Positions 54,435 to 63,532 are shown, numbered from the stretch's first letter. The stretch: DNA of 64,000 nt from Tritonibacter litoralis (GCF_009496005.1 NZ_WIBF01000001.1:682001-746000), one strand, 5' to 3'. The notes: generated from the letters alone by a model not told the origin. Numbers and translations are program-made.

Positions 54435-55592
54435 TTAGCCGTTCGCAAATGCGCGTGTGAGTGGCAAGATCGCAGCTCCGAAGGCAACCGTGTTCCTGTC
54501 CGTCTCATGACACAGTACGTCTGGAGTTTGATTCCACAGATGCAGTTTCTCGCTGAGCCTTGTGCGAACTTTGTCGCTCACATCGTATAGAATGTCCTTG
54601 GGCAATTCTCCCCCGAGAACAATTGTGCTGACATCCAACATATAAGTTGAGATTTCCGCAGCTTGGGCGATCGCATCCCCTGCAGTGCGGATCCACTCGG
54701 TCAGCCGTTGTTCCTCATCCGGCGTTAGCAGAGATAGGCAATCGTTCAAAAGGGCTTTGCTTGCCTCAATACCCAATGCCTTTTTGAGCGCAACCGTACT
54801 GGCGACTTGGCTGAGACGGGCCGTTCCTGCACCTGCATTCGTCGACACCGGGATGCGACCGATTTCACCTGCATTTCCTTCAGTGCCGCGAATGGGCTTT
54901 CCCGCTGAAATGAGCCCTGCACCGATACCGCGACCAATATGAACATAGAGAAGCTGCTGATCCTGTGTTTCAGGGTTTAGGAATGCATATCCTGCGGCGC
55001 CTGCAGTTGCGTCGTTTTCCCAGATAACAGGTAACAGCACCTTGTTCGCCAGGGCCTCCGGCATGGCTATATGCTGCCACCGCTGGAGCGTTTTTGGGGG
55101 AATAACCCGCGCCTCTTTTGAGGTGAAGCGTCCTGGAAAACTCAACCCGACGCCAAGGATACGATCCCGACTTATCCCACATTCATCAACCATCGTATCG
55201 ATTTCCCGATCCGCGCGGTCCAGAACCCACTGTGCAGATGCGTTGCGGATTTCCAAAGTGTTCTGCGCCACCGGAGTGCCTTTTAAATTCAGGCAAAGGA
55301 CCGTTAGAAACTCCTGCTCAATGTGAACACCAAAGGCGTAGGCGCCCGTTTCATTGATCGCATAGAGCTTCGCCGGGTAACCGCGTGCGCCGGTCCGTTT
55401 GGCTATTTCCCGCACCAGCCCGAGGTCCGTAAGGCGGGCAACAATGTTGGAGGAGGCCTGCGCGGTCACCCCAGTAACGCGTGTCAGTTCAGCGCGACTC
55501 ACGGCCTTTCCACGTCGAATGAGCTCCAGGAACTGGCGTTGATTCTCTGTACGCAAGGCGAGATCGCGGTTTTGCCAGGCTGTTTCCTTCAT
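54435..55592 (-). CDS. ROK-family transcriptional regulator (NagC/XylR type)
   Basis: A 385-residue protein: an N-terminal helix-turn-helix ('NQRQFLELIRRGKAVSRAEL' and 'TAQASSNIVARLTDLGLV') and a ROK sugar-kinase-like domain ('IWENDATAGAAGYAF', 'HIGRGIGAGLISAGKPIRGT', 'GNAGEIGRIPV'). The zinc-binding cysteine cluster of many ROK proteins is absent. It is divergent from the ABC operon with EEP-type enzymes, 262 bp apart, and so is its likely regulator; a sugar or sugar-phosphodiester would be the effector. Confidence 0.88.
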   Translation of the reverse strand: MKETAWQNRDLALRTENQRQFLELIRRGKAVSRAELTRVTGVTAQASSNIVARLTDLGLVREIAKRTGARGYPAKLYAINETGAYAFGVHIEQEFLTVLCLNLKGTPVAQNTLEIRNASAQWVLDRADREIDTMVDECGISRDRILGVGLSFPGRFTSKEARVIPPKTLQRWQHIAMPEALANKVLLPVIWENDATAGAAGYAFLNPETQDQQLLYVHIGRGIGAGLISAGKPIRGTEGNAGEIGRIPVSTNAGAGTARLSQVASTVALKKALGIEASKALLNDCLSLLTPDEEQRLTEWIRTAGDAIAQAAEISTYMLDVSTIVLGGELPKDILYDVSDKVRTRLSEKLHLWNQTPDVLCHETDRNTVAFGAAILPLTRAFANG

Positions 55593-55854
55593 AACTGGCG
55601 ACTGTTTTCTTTTATCATGAAAAATTCACAATCCTCATTCGAGGCCCGCGATTTCCAGCCCGGAAAATCGGCACCGCCGATAAATCTCTGATTTCCAAAA
55701 TTTACTCTACATACTTGAATTAATCAGATCAACCGTGGAGCGGCACAACTGCAGCTGCAGCCCAGGGAAGGCTAAAGGACTGACATCAAATTGAAATGTG
55801 CCCGTCACAAAAGCCGGTCACGCAATTGTGGTCAAAGCCAACCGGAGAGGTCCC
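55593..55854. promoter_or_regulatory. Divergent promoter region between ROK regulator and ABC operon
   Basis: The middle (about 55680-55735) is AT-rich with scattered AATT motifs of the kind found in NagC-type operators, but no convincing repeated palindrome. GGAGAGG 5 nt before the ATG at 55855 is a good ribosome-binding site. Confidence 0.35.
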
Positions 55855-57213
55855 ATGACACTGACATCGAAATTCACGACACTGGGTGCAGCAGCGCTTG
55901 TTGCCACAACCGGGCTTGTTGCCCCAGCTTTTGCTGAAGACGTTACCATCGATCTGTGGTCGCGGGCGGACCGCTCGGGCCCGCTGCGTCCCGGCAATAT
56001 CGTTGCGGCCGCCGAACAGTTGAACCGCGCGTTCGAGGCTGCGGGGTCCGACACGCGCGTCGTAGTCAATCTGATCGAAACCAATGCCAAAGGCTTTGAT
56101 GCCGACGCGCTGAACCTGCTGAAAGCCCACAGTGTTGGCGAAACCCCAGACATCATCGTCGCCGCCCATGAATGGATCGGCTCCTTTGTAGAAGCCGGTC
56201 TGGCGGCCAATCTGGAAGGTCACATCGCAGCCAATGAAGCGATGTATGCGGACATCATCCCCAACCTTTGGAATTCGGTGATGTATAAGGGCGAGCGTTA
56301 CGGCATCCCGCAGGATTCCGAAGTGCGTATGTTCTTTGTCAACAACGACATCCTGCGTTCCGCTGGCAAGGACGAAGCTTTCATCGCCGCACTGCCGGGC
56401 AAAGTCGAAGCTGGCGAATTCACCATGTATGACTGGTGTGATCTGGCTGCCGAAGCGGTTGAAAGCGGCGCTGCCAAGTATGGCTGGGTTCACCGTCCCA
56501 ATGTTGGCCCTGATTTCCAGATGGCAATGGCAAGCTTTGGCATCGATATCTACAATGAAGACGAGGCCAAGCTGCAGATCACCAAGTCGGGTCTGGAGAA
56601 CTACTATGACTGGCTCGGCTATTGCGTGAACAACGGCTCGCTGCCGGCAGACATGACCACCTGGACGTGGGATTCGACCCACGCGGCCTTCCGCGGCGGT
56701 GAATCGATGGGCAAGTTCCACGGCATCTGGAATGTGGGCAAACAGTTGGATGCCTTCGGCCTGGACGGCAAAGAGGCCTATTTTGACAAGCTGACCTGGA
56801 TCCATGCCCCTGCGGGTGAAAAGGGTGGCCAGCCGAAGAACCTGAGCCACCCGATCGTCTACGTCGTTGGCGACACCGAGAATAAAGAGCTGGCCGCTTT
56901 GCTGGTCGCCATGGCCAGCCAGCACGTGCCGAACACGGCCCATGCGGTTGGCACCAATCACACTCCGATCAACTATGGCCAGATCGCGATGCCTGAGTTT
57001 CAGGAAAAAGGTTGGGCGCTGATCGCTGGTACACCGATGTTGAAATACGCTGAGTTCATGCCGAACCACGCCAAGATCGGTCAGTACAACGCCATCACCT
57101 ATACCGGTGTTCAAGCGGTTGAAACTGGCGAAATGACCCCGGCTGAAGCCACTGAAATGGTGATCGAAGAGCTGGAAATCGAATTGGGCGATGACGTGAT
57201 CATCCTTGACTAA
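55855..57213 (+). CDS. Sugar-type ABC transporter substrate-binding protein (SBP_bac_1)
   Basis: A 452-residue periplasmic protein with signal peptide residues 1 to about 28 (cleaved after 'VAPAFA') and the SBP_bac_1/MalE-UgpB pattern: 'TIDLWSRADRSGPLRPGNIV', 'TPDIIVAAHEWIGSFVEAGL', 'GERYGIPQDSEVRMFFVNND'. It heads an operon with two permeases, an ATPase and two EEP-family enzymes, so the ligand is inferred to be a sugar- or polyol-linked phosphodiester. A hairpin follows the gene, a common way to raise the level of the binding protein. Confidence 0.88.
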   Translation: MTLTSKFTTLGAAALVATTGLVAPAFAEDVTIDLWSRADRSGPLRPGNIVAAAEQLNRAFEAAGSDTRVVVNLIETNAKGFDADALNLLKAHSVGETPDIIVAAHEWIGSFVEAGLAANLEGHIAANEAMYADIIPNLWNSVMYKGERYGIPQDSEVRMFFVNNDILRSAGKDEAFIAALPGKVEAGEFTMYDWCDLAAEAVESGAAKYGWVHRPNVGPDFQMAMASFGIDIYNEDEAKLQITKSGLENYYDWLGYCVNNGSLPADMTTWTWDSTHAAFRGGESMGKFHGIWNVGKQLDAFGLDGKEAYFDKLTWIHAPAGEKGGQPKNLSHPIVYVVGDTENKELAALLVAMASQHVPNTAHAVGTNHTPINYGQIAMPEFQEKGWALIAGTPMLKYAEFMPNHAKIGQYNAITYTGVQAVETGEMTPAEATEMVIEELEIELGDDVIILD

Positions 57214-57223
57214 TCCCTGCGCG

Positions 57224-57250
57224 GCGGCGGGTCATTCGGCCCGCCGCTTT
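57224..57250 (+). terminator. Attenuator-like hairpin between the binding-protein and permease genes
   Basis: GCGGCGGG (57224-57231) and CCCGCCGC (57240-57247) are followed by TTTTCC. It probably lets part of transcription pass into the membrane-component genes. Confidence 0.7.
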
Positions 57251-57273
57251 TCCTCTTGTTAGACAGGACCGAA

Positions 57274-58215
57274 ATGTCGAGTTCAAAATTCCGCCAAGCC
57301 TCCAACGCTCTGCTTTTCCTTGGGCCAGCGTCACTGTTTCTGATCGGCCTTCTGCTGGTGCCGATCATTGTCGATCTGGTGGTGTCCTTCACCGATATGA
57401 ACCAGACGATCAAGGTGGATGAATTCACCACCAAACAGTTCCGCAAGCTGGTCAAACCGTCGGAGGAAGCCTGGTTCGGGTTTGAATTGCGGTCTTCCTT
57501 CTACCGGGCGCTGATGTTGTCAGCGATTTATGTGTTTTTCACTCTGACCATTTTCAATATCGGCTTTGCACTGGTGCTGGCACTGACCACCACCGCGCTG
57601 CCTGGGCGTTTGGGTGGGCTGTTCCGGGCCATCTGGCTGTTGCCCCGCATGAGCCCTTCTGTGGTCTATGCCCTGCTCTGGCTGTGGGTGGTGGACCCGA
57701 CCGACCGGGGCTTGCTGAACCAGATCCTGAGCATAACAGGCCTTGGGCCGATTAATCCCAAGCTGGATGCCCCGATCATGGTGATTGTCTGTGCCAACGG
57801 TTTTATCGGGGCTTCGATGGGAATGCTGATCCTGACATCGGCGATCCGGTCGATCCCGGAGCATCTGTTTCATGCGGCGCGCGCGGATGGGGCTGGCGGG
57901 TTGTCAGTGATCCGCCACATTGTGCTGCCTGCGCTGCGCTGGCCACTGTCCTATATCACCGTGTTCCAGTTCCTGGCGTTGCTGGTCAGCTTTGAATACA
58001 TCTTTCTGATCATGGGACCGGCCCGCTCCACCATGACCATGTCGATGCTCTCCTACACCAAGACGCTGGCACCTGACACCGGATCTGGCCAATACGCCTA
58101 TGGAGCCGCCATTACCTTGATCCTGATCGTGATCGGTATGGCTGTCGCCCTGTTGCTTTGGCGTCTGACCAATATGAAGCAACTGCTTACTCAGCCAAGG
58201 ATTGAAGTACAATGA
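57274..58215 (+). CDS. ABC transporter permease (MalF/UgpA type)
   Basis: A 313-residue permease with six hydrophobic segments. The inner-membrane EAA-like loop reads 'EHLFHAARADGAGGLSVIRH', with 'VLPALRWPLSYITVFQFLAL' after it. The start ATG at 57274 follows AGGACC. It pairs with the MalG-type permease directly downstream (4-bp overlap, ATGA). Confidence 0.9.
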   Translation: MSSSKFRQASNALLFLGPASLFLIGLLLVPIIVDLVVSFTDMNQTIKVDEFTTKQFRKLVKPSEEAWFGFELRSSFYRALMLSAIYVFFTLTIFNIGFALVLALTTTALPGRLGGLFRAIWLLPRMSPSVVYALLWLWVVDPTDRGLLNQILSITGLGPINPKLDAPIMVIVCANGFIGASMGMLILTSAIRSIPEHLFHAARADGAGGLSVIRHIVLPALRWPLSYITVFQFLALLVSFEYIFLIMGPARSTMTMSMLSYTKTLAPDTGSGQYAYGAAITLILIVIGMAVALLLWRLTNMKQLLTQPRIEVQ

Positions 58216-59255
58216 CCGCGATTGATTGGACTGCGCTTGCCCGCCGGTCCCGCCGCCGCCGCAGCTGGTCGACCGGAGTGTTGGTTGGCTTTCTCAGCCT
58301 GGTTTCGATCCCCGTGCTGCTGCCGTTTTTCTGGATGCTGGTGATCTCGTTCTCTGCCCGCACCGGCGGGGTTGACAGCGCGGTTTTGTGGCGCGCCTGT
58401 GCGGTATTGGTGCCTGTAACCGCCGCCTATGTCGCGCTGCATGCGTTCCGGCCATGGCCTCGCAGCTATTCCGCGGTGGCTTGTCTGCTTGCCGCAGGGC
58501 TGGGGCTGTGGGGGATGGTGGGGGATGACCTACATCTCTATAACTATCGTTTCCTTGTCACCCCCAACCTGATCGAGGAGCTACACGGCGCAGCAACTGC
58601 TGGCGGGCAGTTTCCCTGGGTTTGGACTGCGCTTGGCAACTCGTTACTGGTGGCTTCGGCTTCCACCCTTCTGAAGGTCACTGTCGCGACTTTGGCCGGT
58701 TACTATATCAGCCGCTATCAGTTCCGCGGCCGGGCGGGTTTCCTGCAGGGACTGTTGATCCTGGAAGTGTTCCACCCTTGGATGCTGGCGATCCCGATTT
58801 TTCTGGTGATCTATTGGGTGGGGCTGCTCAACACCTTGTCGGGACCGATCCTGGTGCTGACTGCCATCGACCTGCCGTTTTTCATTTTCATCATGAAAGG
58901 GTTCTTTGACGGGGTGCCTTGGGACATCGAAATGTCCGCAATGACGGACGGAGCGACCCGGCGGCAAGCCTTTTATCGCGTGGTGCTACCGCAGGCCCGT
59001 GCTGGGATTATCGCGATCACGGTGCTTGGTTTTATCAAGGGCTGGGAAGAATACGTCTTTGTCACCGGGCTCAGAACTGGCAACTCCTATTGGGTGATGT
59101 CCACCTATCTTTACTATGTGGCCGAAGATGTGATGGGCGTCGATTACGGCGTCGTCGCCGCTGTGGCGGTGATCTATATTCTCCCGTCGCTCATCCTCTA
59201 TCTCTTTACTCAAAAATACCTGACCCAAATGACGATGGGCGGGGTGAAAGGCTGA
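58212..59255 (+). CDS. ABC transporter permease (MalG/UgpE type) with extra N-terminal hydrophobic segments
   Basis: A 347-residue permease, about 65 residues longer than usual for the family. After the first helix ('LLPFFWMLVISFSA') come two extra hydrophobic stretches ('ALWRACAVLVPVTAAYVALH' region, residues about 57-75, and 'YSAVACLLAAGLGLWGMVGD' near residue 95) before the standard 'WTALGNSLLVASASTLLKVT'. The EAA loop is 'DIEMSAMTDGATRRQAFYRV' then 'VLPQARAG'. Confidence 0.88.
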   Translation: MTAIDWTALARRSRRRRSWSTGVLVGFLSLVSIPVLLPFFWMLVISFSARTGGVDSAVLWRACAVLVPVTAAYVALHAFRPWPRSYSAVACLLAAGLGLWGMVGDDLHLYNYRFLVTPNLIEELHGAATAGGQFPWVWTALGNSLLVASASTLLKVTVATLAGYYISRYQFRGRAGFLQGLLILEVFHPWMLAIPIFLVIYWVGLLNTLSGPILVLTAIDLPFFIFIMKGFFDGVPWDIEMSAMTDGATRRQAFYRVVLPQARAGIIAITVLGFIKGWEEYVFVTGLRTGNSYWVMSTYLYYVAEDVMGVDYGVVAAVAVIYILPSLILYLFTQKYLTQMTMGGVKG

Positions 59256-59257
59256 TC

Positions 59258-60322
59258 ATGGCACGCGTTGAACTTCGAAACCTCAGCAAAGTCTGGGACA
59301 GCTCAGTTGCTGTCAACGGCATTGATCTGTCGATTGCGGACCGTGAGTTTGTTGCCATTCTCGGCCCCTCAGGCTGCGGAAAATCCACCACGCTCTTTAT
59401 GTTGGCGGGCGTCTACATGCCCACCGGCGGCGAAATCCGTTTTGATGATGCGGTGGTCAATGACGTTGAGGCCCGCGACCGCAATGTCGGCATCGTGTTT
59501 CAGAGCTATGCGTTGTACCCCAATATGAGCGTGCTGCAGAACATCATGTTCCCGCTGCGCTTTCAGAAGGTTGACAACCCCGAAGCAAAGGCCCGCGACA
59601 TGGCGGATCTGGTGCAGGTGGGTGAATTGCTCGACCGCAGACCCAGCCAGCTGTCTGGTGGGCAGCAACAGCGGGTCGCCCTGGCACGGGCTTTGGTTAA
59701 ACGCCCCAACCTTTTGTTGCTGGACGAACCGTTGTCGAACCTCGACGCCACTCTGCGCCTGACCATGCGGTCCGAGATCCGCCGGATTACCCGCGAATTG
59801 GGGGTGACCACCGTCCTGGTGACCCATGATCAGCTGGAAGCCACCACCATGGCAGATCGGGTGATTTGCATGCGGGCTGGTCAGATCGAACAAGTGGGCA
59901 GTGCAGAGGATCTGTATCTGCGGCCCGAAACTTTGTTTGTTGCCAGTTTTATTGGATCACCGCCGATCAATCTGATTGCGGGCGAAGGCCGCAATGGCCG
60001 GGTTGAGGCCGGAGATCAGCGGATCGAAACCGGCCAGGACGGGCAGCTGACCATCGGCATTCGCCCGGAGATGATCACGGTGGCCGAGACCGGCCTGCCC
60101 GGAACGATCCGGGTAGTCGAAGCCATGGGGCGCGAGATCCTTTATGCCGCAGAAACCAACTTTGGCCTGATCCGTTTCCTTGAAGCCACGTCACAGCCGC
60201 GCTGGCGGGATGGGGATCAGGTGGCATTGGCTTTTCAGCCGGAACAAACGCTGCTGTTTGGTGCAGAGGGCAAGCGGATTGCTGATCACTATGCCAAGCT
60301 GGGAGTGACAACCGATGCGTGA
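59258..60322 (+). CDS. ABC transporter ATP-binding protein (MalK/UgpC type)
   Basis: A 354-residue ATPase: Walker A 'GPSGCGKSTTLFML' near residue 36, Q-loop 'IVFQSYALYPNMSVLQNIMF', signature 'LSGGQQQRVALARALV', Walker B 'LLLLDEPLSNLD', then a C-terminal OB-type regulatory domain. It is the fourth gene of the operon and overlaps the first EEP-enzyme gene by 8 bp. Confidence 0.92.
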   Translation: MARVELRNLSKVWDSSVAVNGIDLSIADREFVAILGPSGCGKSTTLFMLAGVYMPTGGEIRFDDAVVNDVEARDRNVGIVFQSYALYPNMSVLQNIMFPLRFQKVDNPEAKARDMADLVQVGELLDRRPSQLSGGQQQRVALARALVKRPNLLLLDEPLSNLDATLRLTMRSEIRRITRELGVTTVLVTHDQLEATTMADRVICMRAGQIEQVGSAEDLYLRPETLFVASFIGSPPINLIAGEGRNGRVEAGDQRIETGQDGQLTIGIRPEMITVAETGLPGTIRVVEAMGREILYAAETNFGLIRFLEATSQPRWRDGDQVALAFQPEQTLLFGAEGKRIADHYAKLGVTTDA

Positions 60323-61346
60323 CCCGATCCGAACCGTTACCGAAACCATGATCTGCCCCAGCATTGAGGCGCGGGCAGAAGCCGCAACGCAAGGTGGCGA
60401 TCAAGCCGCACATAACCAGTTCCAAGCCACCTGGCCCTGCCTGACCAACATCGAAGCGCGGCGGCCGAAGGTCGATCTGCCAGTACCGAGCGACCTAACC
60501 ATTGCGGCCTGGAACATCGAACGCTGCAAGCGGGTCGAGGACAGCGCCGCGCTGATCCGTGCCAGCGGTGCTGATATCGTGCTAGCGACTGAAATGGATC
60601 TGGGCATGGCCCGCTCTGGTCAAAGGCACACGACCCGTGACCTCGCCGATCTGCTGGGTTTTGGCTATGTCTTCGGCACAGAGTTTGTCGAATTGGGCAC
60701 CGGGGATTCCTATGAAACCCCTCTGTTTGCGGATCTGGCAAATCAGGGCGGGCTGCATGGCAATGCGATCCTGTCGCGCTACCCGCTGCGGTCGCCTGCA
60801 TTGATCCCCATCGCGGATGAGGGCATGTGGTTTGTCGGCCAGCCCAAGAATGATGGGCAGCTTCGCATTGGTGGTCGCATGGCTATGGCCGCGCAGATTG
60901 AAGCGCCAAATGGTCCCCTTACTCTGGCTTCGGTGCATTTCGAAAGCGAAAGCGACGCTGAGGGGCGTGCGGCGCAGAGCGAGCGGCTGATCGCCAGCCT
61001 AGACGCGCTTTATGGCCGCGCCCGTTGTGTTATTGGCGGCGACCTCAATACAAAGGCGCTGTCTGATCAGGAACTGACGGCGCAACAATGCCTCTTTGCG
61101 CCGGAAGATGCGGAGCCCAGTTTCGCCCGATTTGCGGCAGCAGGTTATGACTGGCGGTTAACCAATACCGGCGCTCCGACCACCCGCGCGGCACCGGGCA
61201 AACCGGTGAGCTATCCGCTGAGTGTGTTGGACTGGCTGTTCACCCGTAATGTGGCCGCGGCTCAACCAAAGGTCATCCCGGCCCTGTCTAGTCATGGGCA
61301 TTACTTGTCCGACCACGAAATGATCACGACGAGGATCACGCTATGA
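60315..61346 (+). CDS. Endonuclease/exonuclease/phosphatase-family enzyme 1
   Basis: A 343-residue EEP-superfamily protein with a 60-residue N-terminal extension. Catalytic motifs: Asn in 'LTIAAWNIERC', Glu in 'IVLATEMDLG', 'GNAILSRYPL', His in 'LASVHFESES', Asp-x-Asn in 'VIGGDLNTKA' and the final 'LSDHEMI'. There is no signal peptide, so it acts in the cytoplasm. The superfamily includes nucleases, sphingomyelinases and inositol-polyphosphate phosphatases. Overlap with the ABC ATPase gene (8 bp) and with the next gene (4 bp) ties it to the transporter. Confidence 0.85.
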   Translation: MRDPIRTVTETMICPSIEARAEAATQGGDQAAHNQFQATWPCLTNIEARRPKVDLPVPSDLTIAAWNIERCKRVEDSAALIRASGADIVLATEMDLGMARSGQRHTTRDLADLLGFGYVFGTEFVELGTGDSYETPLFADLANQGGLHGNAILSRYPLRSPALIPIADEGMWFVGQPKNDGQLRIGGRMAMAAQIEAPNGPLTLASVHFESESDAEGRAAQSERLIASLDALYGRARCVIGGDLNTKALSDQELTAQQCLFAPEDAEPSFARFAAAGYDWRLTNTGAPTTRAAPGKPVSYPLSVLDWLFTRNVAAAQPKVIPALSSHGHYLSDHEMITTRITL

Positions 61347-62203
61347 AATGTGTAAGCTACAATATTCAATATGGGTTGGGGATTGACGGTGTGTATGATC
61401 TGGCGCGGATCGCAAGCGAGGTCGCAGAGGCGGACATCATCGCCTTGCAAGAGGTTGACCGGTTCTGGCAGCGCAGCGGTATGGTGGACAGCCCGTCGGT
61501 TCTCGCTGAACTGCTGCCCCAACATTATTATGTCTATGGTGCCAACCTGGATATTGCTGCGGACATCCAGACGCCGAACGGCATCGTGCACCGCCGCAAG
61601 CAATTCGGCACCATGATCCTCAGCCGATGGCCGATTTTATCGAGCCGAAATTTCCCGCTGCCGAAATGGGGCGACCGCAATAACCACTCGATCCAACAAG
61701 GGCTGCTTGAAGCTGTTATCGATACGCCTGTCGGCCTTGTGCGAGTCTATTCTGTGCATCTTAGCCATCTGGCGCCTTTCACCCGACTGCCACAGATTGA
61801 ACGGATCAAGGACATCCTGAAAACCGCCCCGGAAGAAGGCGGCGCCTGGTGCGGTGGACACCCGAACCCAGACGCCGGTTGGTTGGAGGAAGCCGAACCC
61901 CCCATGCCCGATAGTGTCATTCTGATGGGTGATATGAATTTCGCCCCCGGGGGACCGGAATATGATGCAATGATCGGAGGCCGCTCAGCAGACTATGGCC
62001 GGTTGATCAATCGCAAGGGGCTCGTCGACGCCTGGGTCGAGGCCGGTCACCCCGAAAACGAAGGTGCAACACATCCCAATGCACCGACCCGCATCGACCA
62101 TTGTTTCGTTTCTGTCGATATCGCAGCAAAGGTGAAGAAATGCTGGGTAGATTCTGATGCCAAAGGCTCAGATCATTGGCCTGTATGGGTGCAATTCGAA
62201 TAG
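61343..62203 (+). CDS. Endonuclease/exonuclease/phosphatase-family enzyme 2
   Basis: A 286-residue EEP-superfamily protein without extension or signal peptide. Motifs: 'VSYNIQYGLGIDG', 'IIALQEVDRFWQRSG' (Glu), 'GTMILSRWPI', 'VYSVHLSHL' (His), 'ILMGDMNFAPG' (Asp-x-Asn), 'RIDHCFVS' and 'GSDHWPV'. The set is complete, so it should be an active metal-dependent phosphodiesterase or phosphatase. It overlaps the preceding EEP gene by 4 bp but is clearly different in sequence, so the pair probably act on different bonds or substrates. Confidence 0.87.
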   Translation: MKCVSYNIQYGLGIDGVYDLARIASEVAEADIIALQEVDRFWQRSGMVDSPSVLAELLPQHYYVYGANLDIAADIQTPNGIVHRRKQFGTMILSRWPILSSRNFPLPKWGDRNNHSIQQGLLEAVIDTPVGLVRVYSVHLSHLAPFTRLPQIERIKDILKTAPEEGGAWCGGHPNPDAGWLEEAEPPMPDSVILMGDMNFAPGGPEYDAMIGGRSADYGRLINRKGLVDAWVEAGHPENEGATHPNAPTRIDHCFVSVDIAAKVKKCWVDSDAKGSDHWPVWVQFE

Positions 62204-62456
62204 GTAATGCGCGCGTGCGCTATACCGGTCCAACAGAGTTTTTTTGAGCCACCGGTCGTGACGGGTTTCATCCTCTGCCCTGCCCTTTGGTGGGGGGTGA
62301 GGCGCTTGGCCGCCCGCAGTCCTATAAAAGGTCGGCAATACTGAACAAAACAAAGCCACCACTCCCAGGGCTATGTTTCCGCGCGTAAAGTACCTATGAT
62401 GAGAAAGTCGCTGACATCCCAAGAGCGCGGTCCTGAAATTCCACCGAGAACTTCCC
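62204..62456. promoter_or_regulatory. Promoter region of the LacI regulator
   Basis: About 250 bp with two ACCGGT motifs (near 62223 and 62251) around a T7 run, which may end the upstream operon, and a LacI-type operator at 62376-62389. No gene seen. Confidence 0.4.
62376..62389. promoter_or_regulatory. LacI-type operator, one mismatch, upstream of lacI-like gene
   Basis: TTTCCGCGCGTAAA differs at one position from the perfect palindrome TTTACGCGCGTAAA found after the gene at 63519. It lies 68 bp before the LacI start codon, consistent with autoregulation. Confidence 0.6.
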
Positions 62457-63488
62457 ATGACAGGCACAAAAATTAAGAATATGGAAGAATTTGCCTCCGT
62501 GAGTGGGATTTCACGGCCAACTCTGTCCAAGTTTTTCAACGATCCTGACAGCGTGCGCGCGTCGACACGTAAGCGCATCGAGGCTGCATTGGAGCAATAT
62601 GACTATCAGCCCAATCTTTACGCGGTGAACCAAAACCGGCGGCTGACCAAGAATATCGGCATTGTTGTGCCCTATTTGGCAGACCCGTTTTTTGCAAAGA
62701 TCGCGCGCACGATTGAAGAGCATATCATTGAGACCGGGTTCCGGCCGGTTCTGCTTGGATCACATGGCAGCCCAGCCATGGAGATTGCCAACTTGGAAAA
62801 CCTTCGCAGCATCAAACCTGCTGGTGTTCTTTTGGCTCCCTTGGGGCGGGCGTCAGAGCACGCAAAAATCAAAGCCTTCTGTCAGGATGTGCCCACAGTT
62901 TTGTTTGATGCCAATATTGATGAAGTTGGCGAAGCTTTTGTCGGCTCAAACAATGAGCAAAGCATTGGCTTGATAGTGGATTACCTGTGCCGCACAGGAG
63001 AGGTTCCCAGTTTTTTTGAAATGAAATCCCCCACCAACCCAAATGCGTTCAAACGCCGAAACGCCTATATTTCAGCGATGAAACGGCTTGGACATCACCC
63101 AAACCTGATCCAAGCTGAAGGCGAAGGCTGGGAATTTGAGGAAATTGGATTTCGTGCGGGTACGCGGGTTGTACGGGATCGCAATTTGCCGACCAACACC
63201 ATTCTATGCAGCAATGACCGTTTGGCCATCGGATTACTCTCTGCGGCCTTTGAAGCCGGGCTGCGCGTAGGGATTGGACAGGACTGTGATCTGCGGGTTG
63301 CAGGTCACGATGACCATCCGTTTTCACGTTACACCTGCCCTACCTTAACCACTGTTTCGCAAGACTATGAAGCGATTGCCAAGAAAAGCGCGGCGGTTCT
63401 GCTGGACCGAATCGAAACAGATGAAGTCGGCGATTCGCGGCGTGAAACATTGTTTGACGGGCGATTGATCATGAGATCGTCCGCATAA
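62457..63488 (+). CDS. LacI-family transcriptional regulator
   Basis: A 343-residue regulator: N-terminal LacI helix-turn-helix and hinge ('EFASVSGISRPTLSKFFNDP', 'RIEAALEQYDYQPN') and a periplasmic-binding-protein-like effector domain ('IGIVVPYLADPFFAKIARTI', 'TNTILCSNDRLAIGLLSAAF'). It sits between two ABC systems. The matching palindromes upstream and downstream point to control of itself and of the transporter starting at 63603. Confidence 0.92.
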   Translation: MTGTKIKNMEEFASVSGISRPTLSKFFNDPDSVRASTRKRIEAALEQYDYQPNLYAVNQNRRLTKNIGIVVPYLADPFFAKIARTIEEHIIETGFRPVLLGSHGSPAMEIANLENLRSIKPAGVLLAPLGRASEHAKIKAFCQDVPTVLFDANIDEVGEAFVGSNNEQSIGLIVDYLCRTGEVPSFFEMKSPTNPNAFKRRNAYISAMKRLGHHPNLIQAEGEGWEFEEIGFRAGTRVVRDRNLPTNTILCSNDRLAIGLLSAAFEAGLRVGIGQDCDLRVAGHDDHPFSRYTCPTLTTVSQDYEAIAKKSAAVLLDRIETDEVGDSRRETLFDGRLIMRSSA

Positions 63489-63518
63489 AGTTTTGATCTT
63501 CCTCTTCAATTCTAATTT

Positions 63519-63532
63519 TTTACGCGCGTAAA
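63519..63532. promoter_or_regulatory. Perfect palindrome TTTACGCGCGTAAA, LacI-type operator
   Basis: A 14-bp perfect palindrome with a central CG, the hallmark of LacI-family operators, 71 bp before the start of the sugar-binding protein gene. Confidence 0.7.

Noticed and set aside
55786-57114. Open frame of 442 codons on the minus strand
   Set aside because: It is antisense to the well-supported sugar-binding protein gene, and its translation has no domain or signal-peptide character.
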